Assembly: GCF_963576675.1 (NCBI RefSeq)
Contig: NC_088915.1
Location: 83,771,501-83,835,500, forward strand
DNA: 64,000 nucleotides
Direction: 5' to 3'
Source of the DNA: Euphorbia lathyris
Taxonomy: Eukaryota > Streptophyta > Magnoliopsida > Malpighiales > Euphorbiaceae
Made by a program: the position numbers and the translations under genes. Positions 32,155 through 44,722 of the stretch are shown one piece after another (position 1 is the stretch's first letter; the number at the start of each line of letters is the position of its first letter). The notes below the pieces were generated by a model. It was given only the letters and a program-made list of their open reading frames with translations. It searched no databases and was not told the DNA's origin.

Positions 32155-32522
32155 TAGTTTTAGGGAGTAATATGGAAGGAAACAAGAAGACAAGCAATGG
32201 AGAAATAGGAAGGAAAACCAGATGTAATTGTCGCACCCTGGCTTCAAAAACTTAAAAATTGGTCCGGACAAAAATGGGTATCTACAACGATAATAGTAGC
32301 ATGTGTAGGAAGTGGATCAAATGTATTGGGTATATTACATGAATTTATAGAAGATGAACAAGTTAGACTCGTCGGAGTTGAAGCTGCTGGTTTTGGGTTA
32401 GATAGTGGTAAGCATGCTGCCACTTTGGTAAAAGGTGAAGTTGGTGTTTATCATGGAGCCATGACTTACTTATTAGAAGATGATTATGGCCAAATCATTG
32501 TTCCACATTCTATTAGTGCAGG
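32155..32522 (+). pseudogene. tryptophan synthase beta, internal exon (right arm)
   Basis: It encodes KETRRQAMEK, then the premature stop TAG at 32206-32208 (a Trp position), then KPDVIVA. From 32302 it runs [40 protein letters not shown] and PHSISAG, ending at a GTAAG donor at 32523. GSGSN corresponds to the phosphate-binding loop of the PLP cofactor; the usual loop is GGGSN, so one Gly is Ser. Between VIVA and CVG lies a 66-base in-frame insertion (32236-32301). The next visible exon of this copy is the last one at 36198. Confidence 0.88.
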
Positions 32523-33420
32523 GTAAGTATATATCTACTTCCATTACATGTCTATTTTGTAAAAATTATTGAGCTTCATTTGTTTTCGATAAAGTCATTT
32601 TGAATTCCAATTTTATTTTGATAAAGTGATAGTGACATTAGAAAGGCCTTATTTTTACGGATTACATGTCAACAGGTAAAAAAAAATTACATTTTTCAAT
32701 TGTCATATATTAGTTTCAAGCAGTAAAGTTAAATAAATATAAAATTTAACTTTTTTTTTGTCTCTGGTTGTCACACAGTAGCATTCATCTGCACCTTGAA
32801 TGACCACTGTAGAATTATAATAAGTCTAGATCTAATGGTTTGCTCATTCAGATGAACGCTACTGTGTTGTCACATTATATGTAAAAGTGAGTCATTTTTA
32901 AATGATAGTTATGTATTATTCTACGGAGTTATTCTGTTTGAAATGGTTAAAGAAACGTTCAATTATTGTAAGGAAAGATAATAAAGTTTAATTACCTTTA
33001 TAAAATAGACTTCAAACTTTAGTGACCACTAATACATACACATTCTATTCAAGTTAGCCTTAATAATTTTGAAAACGACAGATTAATTCTTTAAAATGAT
33101 ATATTTGTCATCTAAACTTGTTTAAATTGATTTATTAGCTTTCCGAATTTGCTTAAAATAATTTGATAATCCATGTACATGTTTAAAGTCACACATGGTT
33201 CAATTTATCCAAACTTCTACTTACTCTGGCACATAGAAGTTAACTGGTTAATCATATTACTTTAAAAAACTTCATTTTCAAAGTGGGCAAATTATTAGAA
33301 GCACTCGGTTTTCCATGTCAAATAAAGAACTTCTCATACATATTTTGACACGTGTAATATGGACCTACAATTATTATAAGAGGTACCACTATTTTAATTA
33401 TTACGTGGGATCACTATACA
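32523..33420. other. intron of the right-arm pseudogene
   Basis: It starts with a GTAAGT donor. It includes 33030-33240, which is inverted relative to 30720-30920. The GAACGCTACTGTG and CACAGTAGCATTC words at 32778-32870 form a small inverted repeat. No exon is seen. Confidence 0.5.
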
Positions 33421-34149
33421 TAGGGGTGTTCAAAAACCGAACCGGTCCGAAATAACCGACCGAACCGATGAATTTCGGTTTTTTCAATTCAGTTTTCGGT
33501 CTATTAGGTTCGGTTTTATTTTTATAATATTTTGATAATTTCGGTCGGTTCGGTTTTTAAATCAAAATTACCTAATTAACCGAACAGACCGAAATAAATT
33601 AAATATAATTAGAAATTACATTTATTATATAATTAGTGTATGTTATTTATTGTTTTAAGTTATATTTGATTTAGAATTATATTATTAGAATCTTTATTAA
33701 GGATGATAGTTTTTGGATTGCCCGTAACTGATTATATTATTGGTCTATTTAATTTTTTTCTACCAATTTAGTACAATTATACACTAATTCATATTTGAAA
33801 TTAAGATTGATTTCATTTCTGTATAAAATTTCTATGTTTTTTTTTTTTTATTCTTTTTTTCTTTCAATCCAAAAAAAAATAAAAATAAAAATTATTGTAT
33901 ATATAAGTAAATACCCAATAACATCATTAACGGTGTAATATTAACCTTACATAAAAATAATTGTTAATAAAAAAATTAATAAAAGAAAACCGAATAACCG
34001 AACCGAACCAACCGAAATAATTTGGTCGGTTTGGTTCGGTTATTTATTATTATTTGGTTAGGTTCTGTTTTTATTTTTTAGGCTATTCGGTTTTTGGTTA
34101 TTTCGGTTCGGTTCGGTTTTCAGACCGAACGGATCGATGAACACCCCTA
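33421..34149. mobile_element. hAT-type MITE, TAGGGGTGTTCA family
   Basis: The 729-bp element has TAGGGGTGTTCA inverted ends and subterminal blocks rich in CCGAACCGAA and TTCGGTTCGG. A perfect 8-base duplication ACTATACA lies at 33413-33420 and 34150-34157. The 8-bp duplication fits hAT elements. Confidence 0.9.
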
Positions 34150-34157
34150 ACTATACA

Positions 34158-36197
34158 CGTGTCTAAATGTTAATTGAGGATCCTCCGAGTGACATAAAAG
34201 ACCGGGTGCTTAATATAAGAATTCTTTAAAGTGAGAGATCATTAGACTTTTCTGGACAAGATGTATTAATCAAAATGTTACTTGTGGTTTGTGGTTTTCC
34301 ATTAGTGAAAAAAATAGTAACACTATTAAAGTGGGACAACATTTTAATGATGATAACTAAGTAGATGTGGAATATTTATAAAATGTCCCCTTCACTGTAT
34401 ATTTGGTACCTTAATAATGGAGTATAAATAGTAGTAGCACTAGATATATGGTACACAACATTTTAAGAATCTTTATCTTTCATTTTTTTTTCATTAAACA
34501 TTTTATTTTTATTTGAAGTCCTTGATTTTTATTTTTTTATATTAAATCTCCTATGGTTAAAAACTTCAGCTGTGAACATAAAATTCGGTTAACATAGTGT
34601 TATTTATTTTAAATGCATTGAATTTTGTACTTTTAACGGTTCAAAAGCAATTTGGATACATTTATCTAGCACTATAAGAATTTTCATAATTCTAACGAAT
34701 CTCTATAGAAAATAATATGTATAAGGTTTCTTTGTTGTATCTATCCGCTTAAGTTTTTAGATAAAATAATTTTCATTATGATATCGTACGAATACGTTAA
34801 AACTTCAAATCTTAATTTACGAATTAAATGGTTACTTAATATCTCTACACCTTATTAACAAGCTTACTATCAACCTAATTATATTCCAATTTCATATGAT
34901 AAGTTACAATTGCATGCTAATTATACCAGACCTTGCAATTATCGTGTTCGAGTTATGTGCGTGTCCTGTCATTTCGGATTCGTGTTAAAAAGAGTGAACC
35001 CAAATCCAACCCAAAAACTTTTGTCACAATCATGTTAACCTGTTCGGGTTAGTGTCGATTTCGTGTCGTGCTTTCGAGATATATATAATTTTGTTATGCA
35101 TATATATATGAATAATAACTTTTAAAAATATAAGAAGATACGATACTATTTTTAAATACTTTACGTCATTTTTAGATTAATATGTTAACACTAACCACTG
35201 AAAAGTCCACTAATATCAAGTTAGGAGGTCAAGTAATTTGTTTATAATAATGTAGGAGGTTCAAATCATATTTGCAAGTCATAACTATAAAATTATTTGT
35301 ATCGTTTTCGGGTTAGCATATCAACCCTAACTCAATCCAAAAATTTGCTTGTCAGTTTTGTGTCAACTGGACACATTAACTATATATTAAGCTAAACCCA
35401 AACACTAAAATTATGTGTCGATTTCGTATCGTGTAATCGGATTGTGTGTACTTTTACCACCTCTAAATTATATTAGTCGTGATTTTTCTTGTAAAAGATA
35501 TATTATAGTCTTTAAACTTTTCAGAATTAACTGCTTAGTCACTTCATCCATATCCTATTAGTTAAAAGCTCAAGTTTATATTAAATGGCAAGTTTATTAA
35601 ACATTATAAAGCATTAAAAATAATTTGTTATAGATAACTTTATTTTGTATAAAATTTAACTTTTGACCCATAGAATTCCGGAAGAAATGACTAATTAAGT
35701 AGTTTATTTTGAAAATTCACAAACTTTATCATAATAGTTTTGAGAAAAGTATAAAAATGAACAATGTGGTTTGGCAGACTATCAAAAACAATATTTGCGC
35801 AGTTTAAAAATTCACTCATTCGGTCAAAAATTGTTGTCATGACTATTGGATAAATAAAAAAGACTGACTTTGTAAATTACAGAAAATAAAATTCCTAAAT
35901 TAACTGTATAAATATTGTTTAACCAAAAAATTGAGTCAGAGATCTGTAAACTGTACATTTCACAAAACAAGAATTTTTGTAAAATTTTAACCCACGGCGA
36001 CTGCTTTTATAAATTGACCAAACTACATAATTTATTTTGTACTTTTCTCTAGTTCTTTTAAGTAAAATAATTGGCTATGTAATATGCATAAACTCAGATA
36101 TCAATAAATTATTTGCCCAAATTTATATCAATGAATTATATATAATTAGATGAGTTAATTACATGCTAATCAATTTTTTGTTTCATAAAATTTATAG
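34158..36197. repeat. right arm of the inverted duplication, intronic
   Basis: 34270-34500 and 36060-36197 pair with left-arm sequences in reverse complement. Between them the sequence is AT-rich with no coding signal; the middle exons of the enzyme gene are not visible. Confidence 0.55.
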
Positions 36198-36344
36198 CAT
36201 ACAAAAGATTATGTAGATTAGAGGGTATAATTCCACTATTGGAAAAACTTTGTCCCAACTCTAACTAATTCCACCAAAATAATTGTAAATTGCAGTTGTC
36301 GTGGAGATAAAGATGCTTCCGCTGTCTTTAATTACAAATACTAA
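36198..36344 (+). pseudogene. tryptophan synthase beta, last exon (right arm)
   Basis: It begins after a TTTATAG acceptor and reads YKRLCRLEGIIP, then LLEKLCP and RGDKDASAVFNYKY before TAA at 36342-36344. Compared with the left copy it lacks about ten codons (the ETSHALAF part) and has one extra base near 36260 that breaks the frame. It lies 3.7 kb downstream of the internal exon at 32155-32522 on the same strand. Confidence 0.85.
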
Positions 36345-36429
36345 AACGTCGCCGTTTTGGATTAGGAGTAGTAATTAGACTTCACGTATCATAATTGTCT
36401 TATATAATTCCTAACTAAAATGATAAAAT

Positions 36430-36644
36430 TGTTAGAATAACAGAATGGTTATTATTCTGTTTTAGAAAATATTGTTGTAGAGTTATTTGTAATTAGTAGG
36501 TTGATTTGTTTCCTAGATTAGCTCCTAAAATTACTCCTAGATTAGCTCCTAAAATTACTCTTGTTTCCTAGATTAGCTCCTAAAATTACTCTTGTAATAT
36601 GTCGTGTTAGGCTTAAGAAATAATCAACATATTATCTTCTATTA
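36430..36644 (+). repeat. 5' LTR with internal triplication
   Basis: CCTAGATTAGCTCCTAAAAT followed by TACTC occurs three times (36512, 36536 and 36568). The same triplet of copies is in the 3' LTR, so it predates this insertion. Confidence 0.88.
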
Positions 36645-36754
36645 TGGTATCATCCTAAACCTAGTTTTCTTCCTGGAGCCGCCGTCCTTTTCTTTTCCAG
36701 TCTTTCTATACTGGTCGGCCAATCTTCACATCTACCTTCCGCTTCTCGATTAAT

Positions 36755-37790
36755 ATGTTCATCATGATTGACTCTAAGTTTCATCCGGCGCTTGGGGTGT
36801 CTAATATTAAAAACCATATATCCATTATTCTTAGTTTGAAGAAGGTTCAATATTCTACCTGGGCGGAACTCTTTAAAGTTTTTGCCAAATCTCACAAAGT
36901 TCTCCACCATATCATTCCGAATGGTAAAGCCGTTGCCTCTCCCTCCGATGAGGCTGCCAAAGATCAGTGGGAAACCTTAGATGTCACGGTTCTTGGGTGG
37001 ATTTATGCCACCATTACTAATGATCTGTTAGAGATGATAATTGAGCCGGATGCTACCACTATGGAGGCGTGGAATCGTTTACGTGACATCTTTTAGGACA
37101 ATAAGCATTCCCGTACAGTTTCAATTGAACAAGAGTTTTCTCATACTCTTATGGAGGATTTTTCTTCCGCCACTGCCTATTGTCAACGTCTAAATGTGGA
37201 TTCCCCGTTCTTCAGATGGTTTCGGGTCTCACGGAAGCATATAATACTATCGGCACTATTATTCGACAAAAGGATCCTCTTCCTTTATTTAATCAGGCTC
37301 GATCGATTGTTATATTGGAGGAGGCCGGTTTAGCGAAGAAGGCCGCTACTGCCTCGCGGGGACTGTTTTGGTGGCGGCAGGATCTTCTCCTTTTTCTTCT
37401 CCGTCTGCTAATCTGTTTGGGTATATGCAGCAACAATCTCGTCCGGTTCAAGGAGGCAATCGGGGACAGAATAAGAAAAAGGGGCGCCGGAATAATAATA
37501 ATAATTCTCGTGGTGGCGGCAACGACGGTGGCCGTGGAAATAATCCGGCGAACCGGCCGAGCAGTGGTGGTTCGACAAATCAGTGGCAGCAGCCGTCCTA
37601 GGGAGGTTCGCAATAGGGCTCTTGGTCTTGGGTTCCTTGGCAGGCCCCTCCATGTCCATATCCATCTCAGTCATGGGCTCGGCCCACTGGCAATTACACA
37701 AGTCCTCCTCCGGCCCAGAATGCAGGGCTGTTAGGCCCCCGCCCACAACAGGCCTTTCATACTGCTACCGATTCCGAGCCTACAGATGTT
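36755..37790 (+). pseudogene. Copia gag, broken
   Basis: The gag core NHISIILSLKKVQYSTWAEL is at about 36813. A TAG at 37094-37096 cuts the frame; a deletion or shift near 37195 moves to frame [21 protein letters not shown] Gly/Asn-rich linker in a third frame (37480-37560) follows. No zinc knuckle is recognisable. Confidence 0.75.
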
Positions 37791-37799
37791 GAATCTGCT

Positions 37800-40700
37800 T
37801 TGTACACTCTGAGCCTCAATCCTCCGAAAAATACATGGTACATGGACACAGGCGCTACTTCACATATGACGTCTGATAAAGGTAAACTCTCGTCTATTTT
37901 TAATAAGAGCAATAATCATGGCATAATTGTGGGTAATGGACATTCAATTCCGATTCATGGACTAGGGCACACAAACTTAACTCACCCACATCCACCCTTA
38001 GCCTTGAGAAATGTTTTATATGCTCCACATATTATTAAAAATTTAGTCTCTGTCCGTAAGTTTACTTCTGACAATTCAGTATCTGTCGAATTTGACCCGT
38101 TTGGATTTTCTATGAAGGATTTTCAGACGGGCCGGCGTATAATGAGATGTGAGAGTCAAGGCGACCTTTATCCCGTCACTACCAAAGCCACCTTCCCGCC
38201 AAGTCCTCCTTCTAGTTTTGCTGTTTTAGCGCCATCCTTATGGCCTGACCGCTTAGGACATCCCGGCTCTCCGGTGTTAGATGCTCTTAGACAAAAGAAA
38301 TTTATTGAATGTAATCCTCTTCGTAGTAGTTCAATTTGTCGGTCTTGTCCTCTTGGAAAACATATTAAGTTGCCATTTATTTCATCCAATAATAAAACTT
38401 TTTTGCCGTTTGATATTGTTCATTGCGATTTATGGACGTCTCCTATTTTAAGTTCAATGGAGCATCGGTATTACATTGTTTTTTGGATGATTTTTCTAAT
38501 TTTGTGTGGACATTTCCCTTGCATAAAAAGTCAGATGTTTTTTCTATCTTTTTACAATTTCGAGCAGTAATCCGTACTCAATTTGAAAGGGAAATTAAAA
38601 ATATCCAATGTCACAATGGGAGGGAGTTTGATAATAAAGCTTTTTGGGATTTTTGTAATGCTAATGGAATTTCTTTTCGTTTCTCATGTCCTCATACTTC
38701 TTCTCAAAATGGGAAATCCGAGAGAAAACTTCGTAGCATCAATAATATTATCCGCACACTTTTAGTTCATGCTTCCATCCCATCATATTTTTTGCATCAT
38801 GCACTTCAAATGGCCACTTATCTTCTCAATATTCGTCCAACTAAAAATTTAGAATTCCAATCCCCATTATGTGTGCTCTATAGGACCGATCCCGTGTATT
38901 CCCATTTGAGAGTCTTTGGGTGTTTATGTTATCCTTTATTTTCATCCACCATAATTCACAAACTCCAAGCTAGGTCCACTCCTTGTGTCTTTTTAGGCTA
39001 TCTGTCTCATCACCGGGGGTATAAATGTTATGATATAGAGTCTAAGAAAATCATAGTATGTCGTCATGTGATCTTTGATGAAACTCAATTTCCTTTCGCC
39101 ACTATTCCTCCACCCACTGTGTCTGGTTATGATTTTTTGGATCATGGACTTACACCCTATGTGCAATTTCATCTCACTAATGGGCCTCCTCTTGACACCC
39201 CGCCGGTTTCTACCCCAACCCGAGCCCAAAACAGCCCTTCTATTAGCCGCGGGCAACCACTGTTATCCGGCCCTCTCTCACCCGACCCATGCCGCTGGTC
39301 CATCGGAACCATCCTTGCCAAGCCCAAATCTGACCCCATCTGATATCTTGGCCTCTTCTTCCCATCATACAAACAGCCCACCTCTACTTCCCTCACCGAT
39401 CCCAACTCCACCACCATTACCTCCTCTTCCCAATATGTCTTCCCGTCCTGTTACTAGGAGTCAACGTGGGATTTTTAAACCCAAAAGTCAATTTAACCTA
39501 AATATCATCGTGCTAGGTCTCATTTGCCTCGTAACCCTGTGTCTGCTCTTCATGATCGGAATTGGAAAACTGCTATGGATGATGAATTTAATGCTCTTAT
39601 TAAAAATAAGACGTGGGTGTTAGTGCCTCGTCCACCTGATGTTAATGTTATTCATTCTTTGTGGGTTTTTGCCCATAAAGAGCATTCTGATGGCTCTTTT
39701 GAGAGGCATAAAGCCCGTCTTGTAGGTGATGGGAAAACTCAGTAGGTGGGCGTTGATTGTGGTGAAACGTTTAGTCCGGTTGTAAAACCCGCAACTACTC
39801 GTACTGTTCTCAGTTTGGCTCTCTCCAAGCATTGGGATATCCATCAATTGGATGTCAAGAATGCTTTCTTACATGGTGAATTGAAAGAAACCGTGTATAT
39901 GCATCAACCGATTGGTTATCGGGATCCTGACAAGCCGAATCATGTATGTCTGTTGAAGAAATCCTTGTATGGCCTCAAACAAGCCTCTCGTGCTTGGTAC
40001 AAGCGATTTGTATATTTTGTGTGTACTCTTGGATTTATTCATAGTACTTCGGATCACTCCCTCTTCATTTATCATCATGGGTCACATATTGCTTATATGT
40101 TGTTATATGTCGATGACATCATCCTCACAGCTTCCTCTGATGCTCTTCGTAAGTACATTATTTCTACTCTTAGCTCCGAATTTGCTATGAAGGATTTGGG
40201 TCCCTTGAGCTATTTTCTTGGTATTGCGGTTACTCGTAATTCCGGTGGTTTGTTTTTATCTCAAAAGAAATATGCCAAAGAAATTATTAAGCGTGCGGGA
40301 ATGTCGTCTTGTAAACCTTCCTTCACGCCTGTGGATACTAAGTCCAAGCTTTCTGCTACTGACAGTCCACCATATGCCGATCCTTCCCAATACTAGAGTC
40401 TTGCCGGAGCTCTTCAGTATCTGACTTTTACTCGACCCGATATCACTTATGCTGTTCAGCAGGTATGTTTGTTCATGCATGATCCGAGGGAGGTCCATAT
40501 GCATGCTCTCAAGCGTATTATTCGGTATGTTCAGGGTTCTACTTCTCATGGTCTTCATCTTTTTCCGAGCTCCACATCCACTCTTTTGGCCTATACCGAC
40601 GCTGATTGAGGTGGCTGTCCGGACACTAGACGGTCAACCTCGGGTTATTGCGTATTTCTTGGGGACAATCTTATCTCTTGGTATGCAAAACGCCAAGCAA

Positions 40701-41068
40701 CCCTTTCCCGGTCGAGTGCCGAGGCCGAATATAGAGGGGTTGCTAATGTTGTTTCTGAGTCGTGTTGGCTACGTAATCTTTTACTTGAGCTTCATTGTCC
40801 TATCCAAAAAGCCACGTTGGTATATTGTGATAAGGTCAATGCGATTTACCTGTCGGGCAATCCTGTTCAACATCAGCGAACTAAGCACATTGAGATGGAT
40901 ATACATTTTGTTCGTGAAAAGGTTGCTAAGGGCGAGGTACATGTTTTGCATGTTCCTTCACGTTATCAAATAGCTGACATCTTTACCAAAGGCCTTCCCC
41001 AAGTTCTGTTTGAGGAATTTCGAAACAGTCTATGCATTTGTCCTTCTCCTGCTTCGACTGAGGGGGAG
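37800..41068 (+). pseudogene. Copia protease, integrase, RT and RNase H, broken
   Basis: Protease: WYMDTGATSHMTSDKG (about 37834). GAG-pre-integrase: PDRLGHPGSPVLDALRQKKF with CRSCPLGK (38245-38360). A frameshift follows near 38440. Integrase: SSQNGKSERKLRSINNIIRT (about 38700). RT: WVFAHKEHSDGSFERHKARL (39663), QLDVKNAFLHGELKETVYM (39845), SLYGLKQASRAWY (39964) and YVDDIILTASS (40106). RNase H: YCDKVNAIYLSGNPVQHQRT (40820). Stops: TAG 39743-39745, TAG 40394-40396, TGA 40607-40609. Confidence 0.83.
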
Positions 41069-41292
41069 TGTTAGAATAACCGAATGGTTATTATTCTGTT
41101 TTAGGAAATATTGTTGTAGAGTTATTTTTAATTAGTAGGTTGATTTGTTTCCTAGATTAGCTCCTAAAATTATTCCTAGATTAGCTCCTAAAATTACTCT
41201 TGTTTCCTAGATTAGCTCCTAAAATTACTCTTGTATATTTGTATATATGCCGTGTTAGGCTTAAGAAATAATCAACAGATTATCTTCTATTA
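41069..41292 (+). repeat. 3' LTR of the 36430-41292 Copia element
   Basis: It carries the same triplicated CCTAGATTAG unit (41151-41233) and 9 extra bases near 41236 relative to the 5' LTR. It is followed by the TSD AAAAT. Confidence 0.88.
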
Positions 41293-41297
41293 AAAAT

Positions 41298-41868
41298 AAA
41301 ACGATTGATGAAAATTGGAGATAAAGGAGAAAATAATATTCTCAATTGTTGGCGTTGAAGTGTTATAATCGTATTGAATATATCTTTTATATGTACTATA
41401 TAATCTATGATATAAATGTAATAAAAGTAATATTAGAAATTGGTTCGGTCGTTGACTTTAATATGTTTGATATGCAATAATAGAAATTTACGTGATTCTA
41501 ACTATTTTTGTCTATTTTTTTATCTATGTAATAATCAAAAAGTTAATACATCCATAAAATCACATCATTTATCTAAGTCTTTAACTCTTAAATTCGATTA
41601 GCGCAGATTACACTCGAAGTTTATATGTCTATGCATATCGCAAGAATAAAAGCTCCAAAACTCAACTCAGATAAATAAGTAAACAACTCTTGTTTATATA
41701 AACCTAAAATTATAATTATTTTCTTTATAGGATTCATTCAAATCATAAAGTAAGAATTAGGATCACAAACAAAATAGAATTCTAAATGTAACTTAAAAGA
41801 TAGTAATAGTATAAAAAAATAGTGGAATGAGGACTTCGGATTAGTCGGGACCTAACTTAAAGGAAACT
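41298..41868. other. noncoding, nothing recognised
   Basis: AT-rich with no supported frame or transposon end. Confidence 0.5.
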
Positions 41869-42043
41869 ATAGTAAAACCTTCATAAATTAATACTCGATA
41901 AATTAATAACCTCTTTAAAATAATAATTTCTTTTGTCCCGACTTAGGTCAGTTCAGTAAATTAATACTCAATAAATTAATATATCTATAAATTAATAAAA
42001 TTTCATGGTACCAACATTATTAATTTATAGAGGTTTTACTGTA
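41869..42043. mobile_element. small MITE with AGTAAAACCTC-type inverted ends
   Basis: The left end AGTAAAACCTTCATAAATTA and the reverse complement of the right end, CAGTAAAACCTCTATAAATT, form the inverted repeat. TAAATTAATA words recur inside. Confidence 0.65.
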
Positions 42044-42570
42044 TACTATAGATTCAAATCAACTAAAAGCTGAAAGAATCAAGGTAAAATCCGACTTGCC
42101 GGTCTTATGAGCGAGTGAGTGGTTGCTAATGGGATCATGATCAAATTTAACTTTAACATAGGTGCGATTTCAGCATTTTGGAGGTCTAGACAATATTACC
42201 GGGGGATCAAAATTTTAAAGGAGTTACTAGTTGGGTTGGGAGGCAGTCGGGGATTTTGTCGGGTCAAAATCCTTCACCCACTATACTAAAATACATTTTT
42301 TGGCTGATTGGGAATGCTCTCCAGTAATAGTATCGGTCCATCCCGGACTACGAGTCTCATGAGAGAAGCAAAGCAGCGGATTGACTTTCTCTAAATTAAG
42401 AAATTAATCTTTCGAACATGGTTTGGATATGATAATTGCAAATTGTCTTTCTAAGTGGTAGAGAGAAATCAATCAGAATGTGCAGTAAATTATCCGTAAA
42501 TAATGAATTGATTTGAGATATTAATAGTGTCAATTTTATAATAGGATGAATATAATAAAATAAATTAAGG
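42044..42570. other. noncoding, nothing recognised
   Basis: No gene or repeat that I can support. A short GTCGGG-containing patch lies near 42240. Confidence 0.45.
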
Positions 42571-43161
42571 GATAAAGATCAAATTTATCACTAATGTTTT
42601 AAGAGAATTGTATATTTAGCCTTAACGTACGAAATGGTGGAAATCTAAATCTAACGTTTCCAAGAAAGATCAATTTTAATTTTACGTTATCGAAAATTAG
42701 AAAATACTGGTTTGACTGTTTTTTAATTGTCACTTCAGACATTCGAAACGTCAATTATGTCTAAGATATTTAATGTGTCACCAAAACAATTATAAAAATA
42801 TATGTTAAAATGTTAATAACTAAGTCTATCACATATAAGTTTTTTTTTTTTGAAACCAAATATTGCATATAAGTTAATCGCAAATTTTATTGTCAAACTA
42901 TCTAAAATATATCATCTTTTATTAATATAATTGTAAGTAACCAAAAAAATTATATGAAACTGCTTCCGTTTATCGGCAAATTTGTTTGGAATGTCTAATG
43001 TGACAGCTAAATAATAGTCAACCCAATTTTTTCAAATTTTTGGTAACATATAGCTAAATTTGATCATGCTTGAAAACGTTAGGATTAAATTTTAATCATT
43101 TCATATTTTGGAGCTAAATATACATTTCTCTTAAAACGTTAGGGTTAAATTTGACCCTTAT
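42571..43161. mobile_element. foldback element, about 65-bp arms
   Basis: The left arm GATAAAGATCAAATTTATCA and the right arm are inverted for about 65 bp (common words ACGTTTTAAGAGAA and GTATATTTAGC). The interior is AT-rich. Confidence 0.7.
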
Positions 43162-43430
43162 TCAATAAATTAATAACTATAAATCTTAAATTTTCAAACC
43201 ACTAAGATTAAGATTCTAGTATCTAAGGAGAAAAGGCAGCTTATTAGGTATTTTTACTTTAAAAAAATAAATATAAAATGTTAACATGTTCATGATCATC
43301 TCGGGGGAGAGAAGAAGGGTTATTAGGTATTTTCTATTTAAAAATAAATAAAAAAACTTAAGTGGAACAGTTATGATTTGTTTGGATGAATTTTGAGACC
43401 TCAGGGGAACTCCCCTAGAATCCGCCTGAT

Positions 43431-43850
43431 CTAACGTTTTAAAGGAAATACAGATTTAACCTTACATATATTATGTCTAAGATACTTAGTATATTATTGA
43501 TAAAATTATAAAAGTTCTTTTAAAATGCTAAAAACTAAATCTTTTACTTATAAGTTAATCACAATATTTCGTTTTTCAAAAGCGTTAAAATATTTACTGT
43601 GTTACTAATATAGTTTAAAAAAAACAACAAATTTTTTATCAAACTGCTTCAATTTTACCGACAAACTTGTTTGGAATGTCTATGTGAGAGTTAAATAACA
43701 GTCAAACCAATCTTTTCAAATTTTTTATAGCGCATGGCTGAAATTGATTTTGCTTAGAAACCTTAGGGCTAAATTTACATCATTTCATACATTAGGGTTA
43801 AATTTGTACTTCACTCGAAACGTTGGGGCTAAATTTGGTCCTTTATCCCT
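43431..43850. mobile_element. truncated relative of the 42571-43161 foldback element
   Basis: It shares the internal AAATGCTAAAAACTAAATCT-like text and the right end GGGGCTAAATTTGGTCCTTT with the preceding element. The left terminus is missing or diverged. Confidence 0.55.
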
Positions 43851-44405
43851 TTAAAAATATATTAAAACTTCATCCTTAAGCCTAATTCTACCTACTATAT
43901 CACAACAACTTAGGGATGACAAAATTACACATGACCAATTACAGAATAAGAAATCTACACGTAGTTGTAGTATTTGAGTTTAGCTTATTAGGTAATGACT
44001 TCGTTCTTGTAAATCATATAATAGTATTATTTGCATCCGTTGATTATTTCACTATGCCATTTTCCCTTTTCACATGACACAAGATACATGACAGACATTT
44101 GTTTTCGTGTCGTCTGAATATTTTTCGTGACAGCATTTTAACTGTATGTCATCTGAAAGCGAAATAAAAAACGCGTGTTTTCGTTAAATTTCACTTACTC
44201 AACAGATGACACTTCTAATAAATGAATGTCATTGTTTGCCGAAAACAAAAAAGCGGAAAATGAAATTTCACTTACGCGGCCATACCAAATTTTAGGCGCT
44301 CTATTGTTGACTGAAATTTCAGCTGATATATAAACCCTCTCTCTAATCCCAAACCCCAGTTCAGGTTACGCAAGAGCTTCATCCCTCTAATCCCTCTCTA
44401 TCTCC

Positions 44406-44455
44406 ATGGTTGATTTGAACATGCAATCACTGGGTGAGCTATAAACACGGTACTG
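44406..44455 (+). pseudogene. first exon of the short A-end gene, outer element
   Basis: TATATAAA at 44327-44334 precedes ATG 44406 by about 72 bases. The exon encodes MVDLNMQSLGEL and then meets a stop (TAA) where the inner copy has AAA. The splice donor is changed to ATAAG from GTAAG. Downstream parts of this gene lie beyond the inner element (near 59340-59430), so the insertion split it. Confidence 0.5.
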
Positions 44456-44699
44456 ATAAGTATCTATTGATTTTCATTGTTCCTTACTCTCTCTTTTCCT
44501 CATCCGATTTACTTTTGTGTATGTCGATTTCAGCAGCTGGAATAAGGATCTATTGATTTTCAGAGCTATGATTTAAAGGGTTAGATCACTCGCTTAGATA
44601 CTGATTTTATTGTATTCATTGTTAGATGCACCGCTGAAATTCTTGGGTCTTTATCTTTTTTAACCTAGGGCAATACACACTACGCCAAAACCCTCTTCA

Positions 44700-44722
44700 G
44701 ACGACGGTTAAAAACCGTCGTC
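44700..44722. repeat. subterminal hairpin of the CACTA end
   Basis: GACGACGGTT and its reverse complement AACCGTCGTC lie three bases apart. The equivalent position in the outer right end (about 63335-63357) has a decayed version. Confidence 0.7.

Larger units (their letters stand above)
36430..41292 (+). mobile_element. Copia LTR retrotransposon, inactive, TSD AAAAT
   Basis: The LTRs are 36430-36644 (215 bp) and 41069-41292 (224 bp). Both start TGTTAGAATAAC and end TCTTCTATTA, so the ends are TG...TA. AAAAT flanks both sides (36425-36429 and 41293-41297). TGGTATCA directly follows the 5' LTR (primer site) and GAGGGGGAG precedes the 3' LTR (polypurine tract). The interior holds degraded gag-pol. 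It was inserted just after the right tryptophan synthase pseudogene. Confidence 0.88.
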
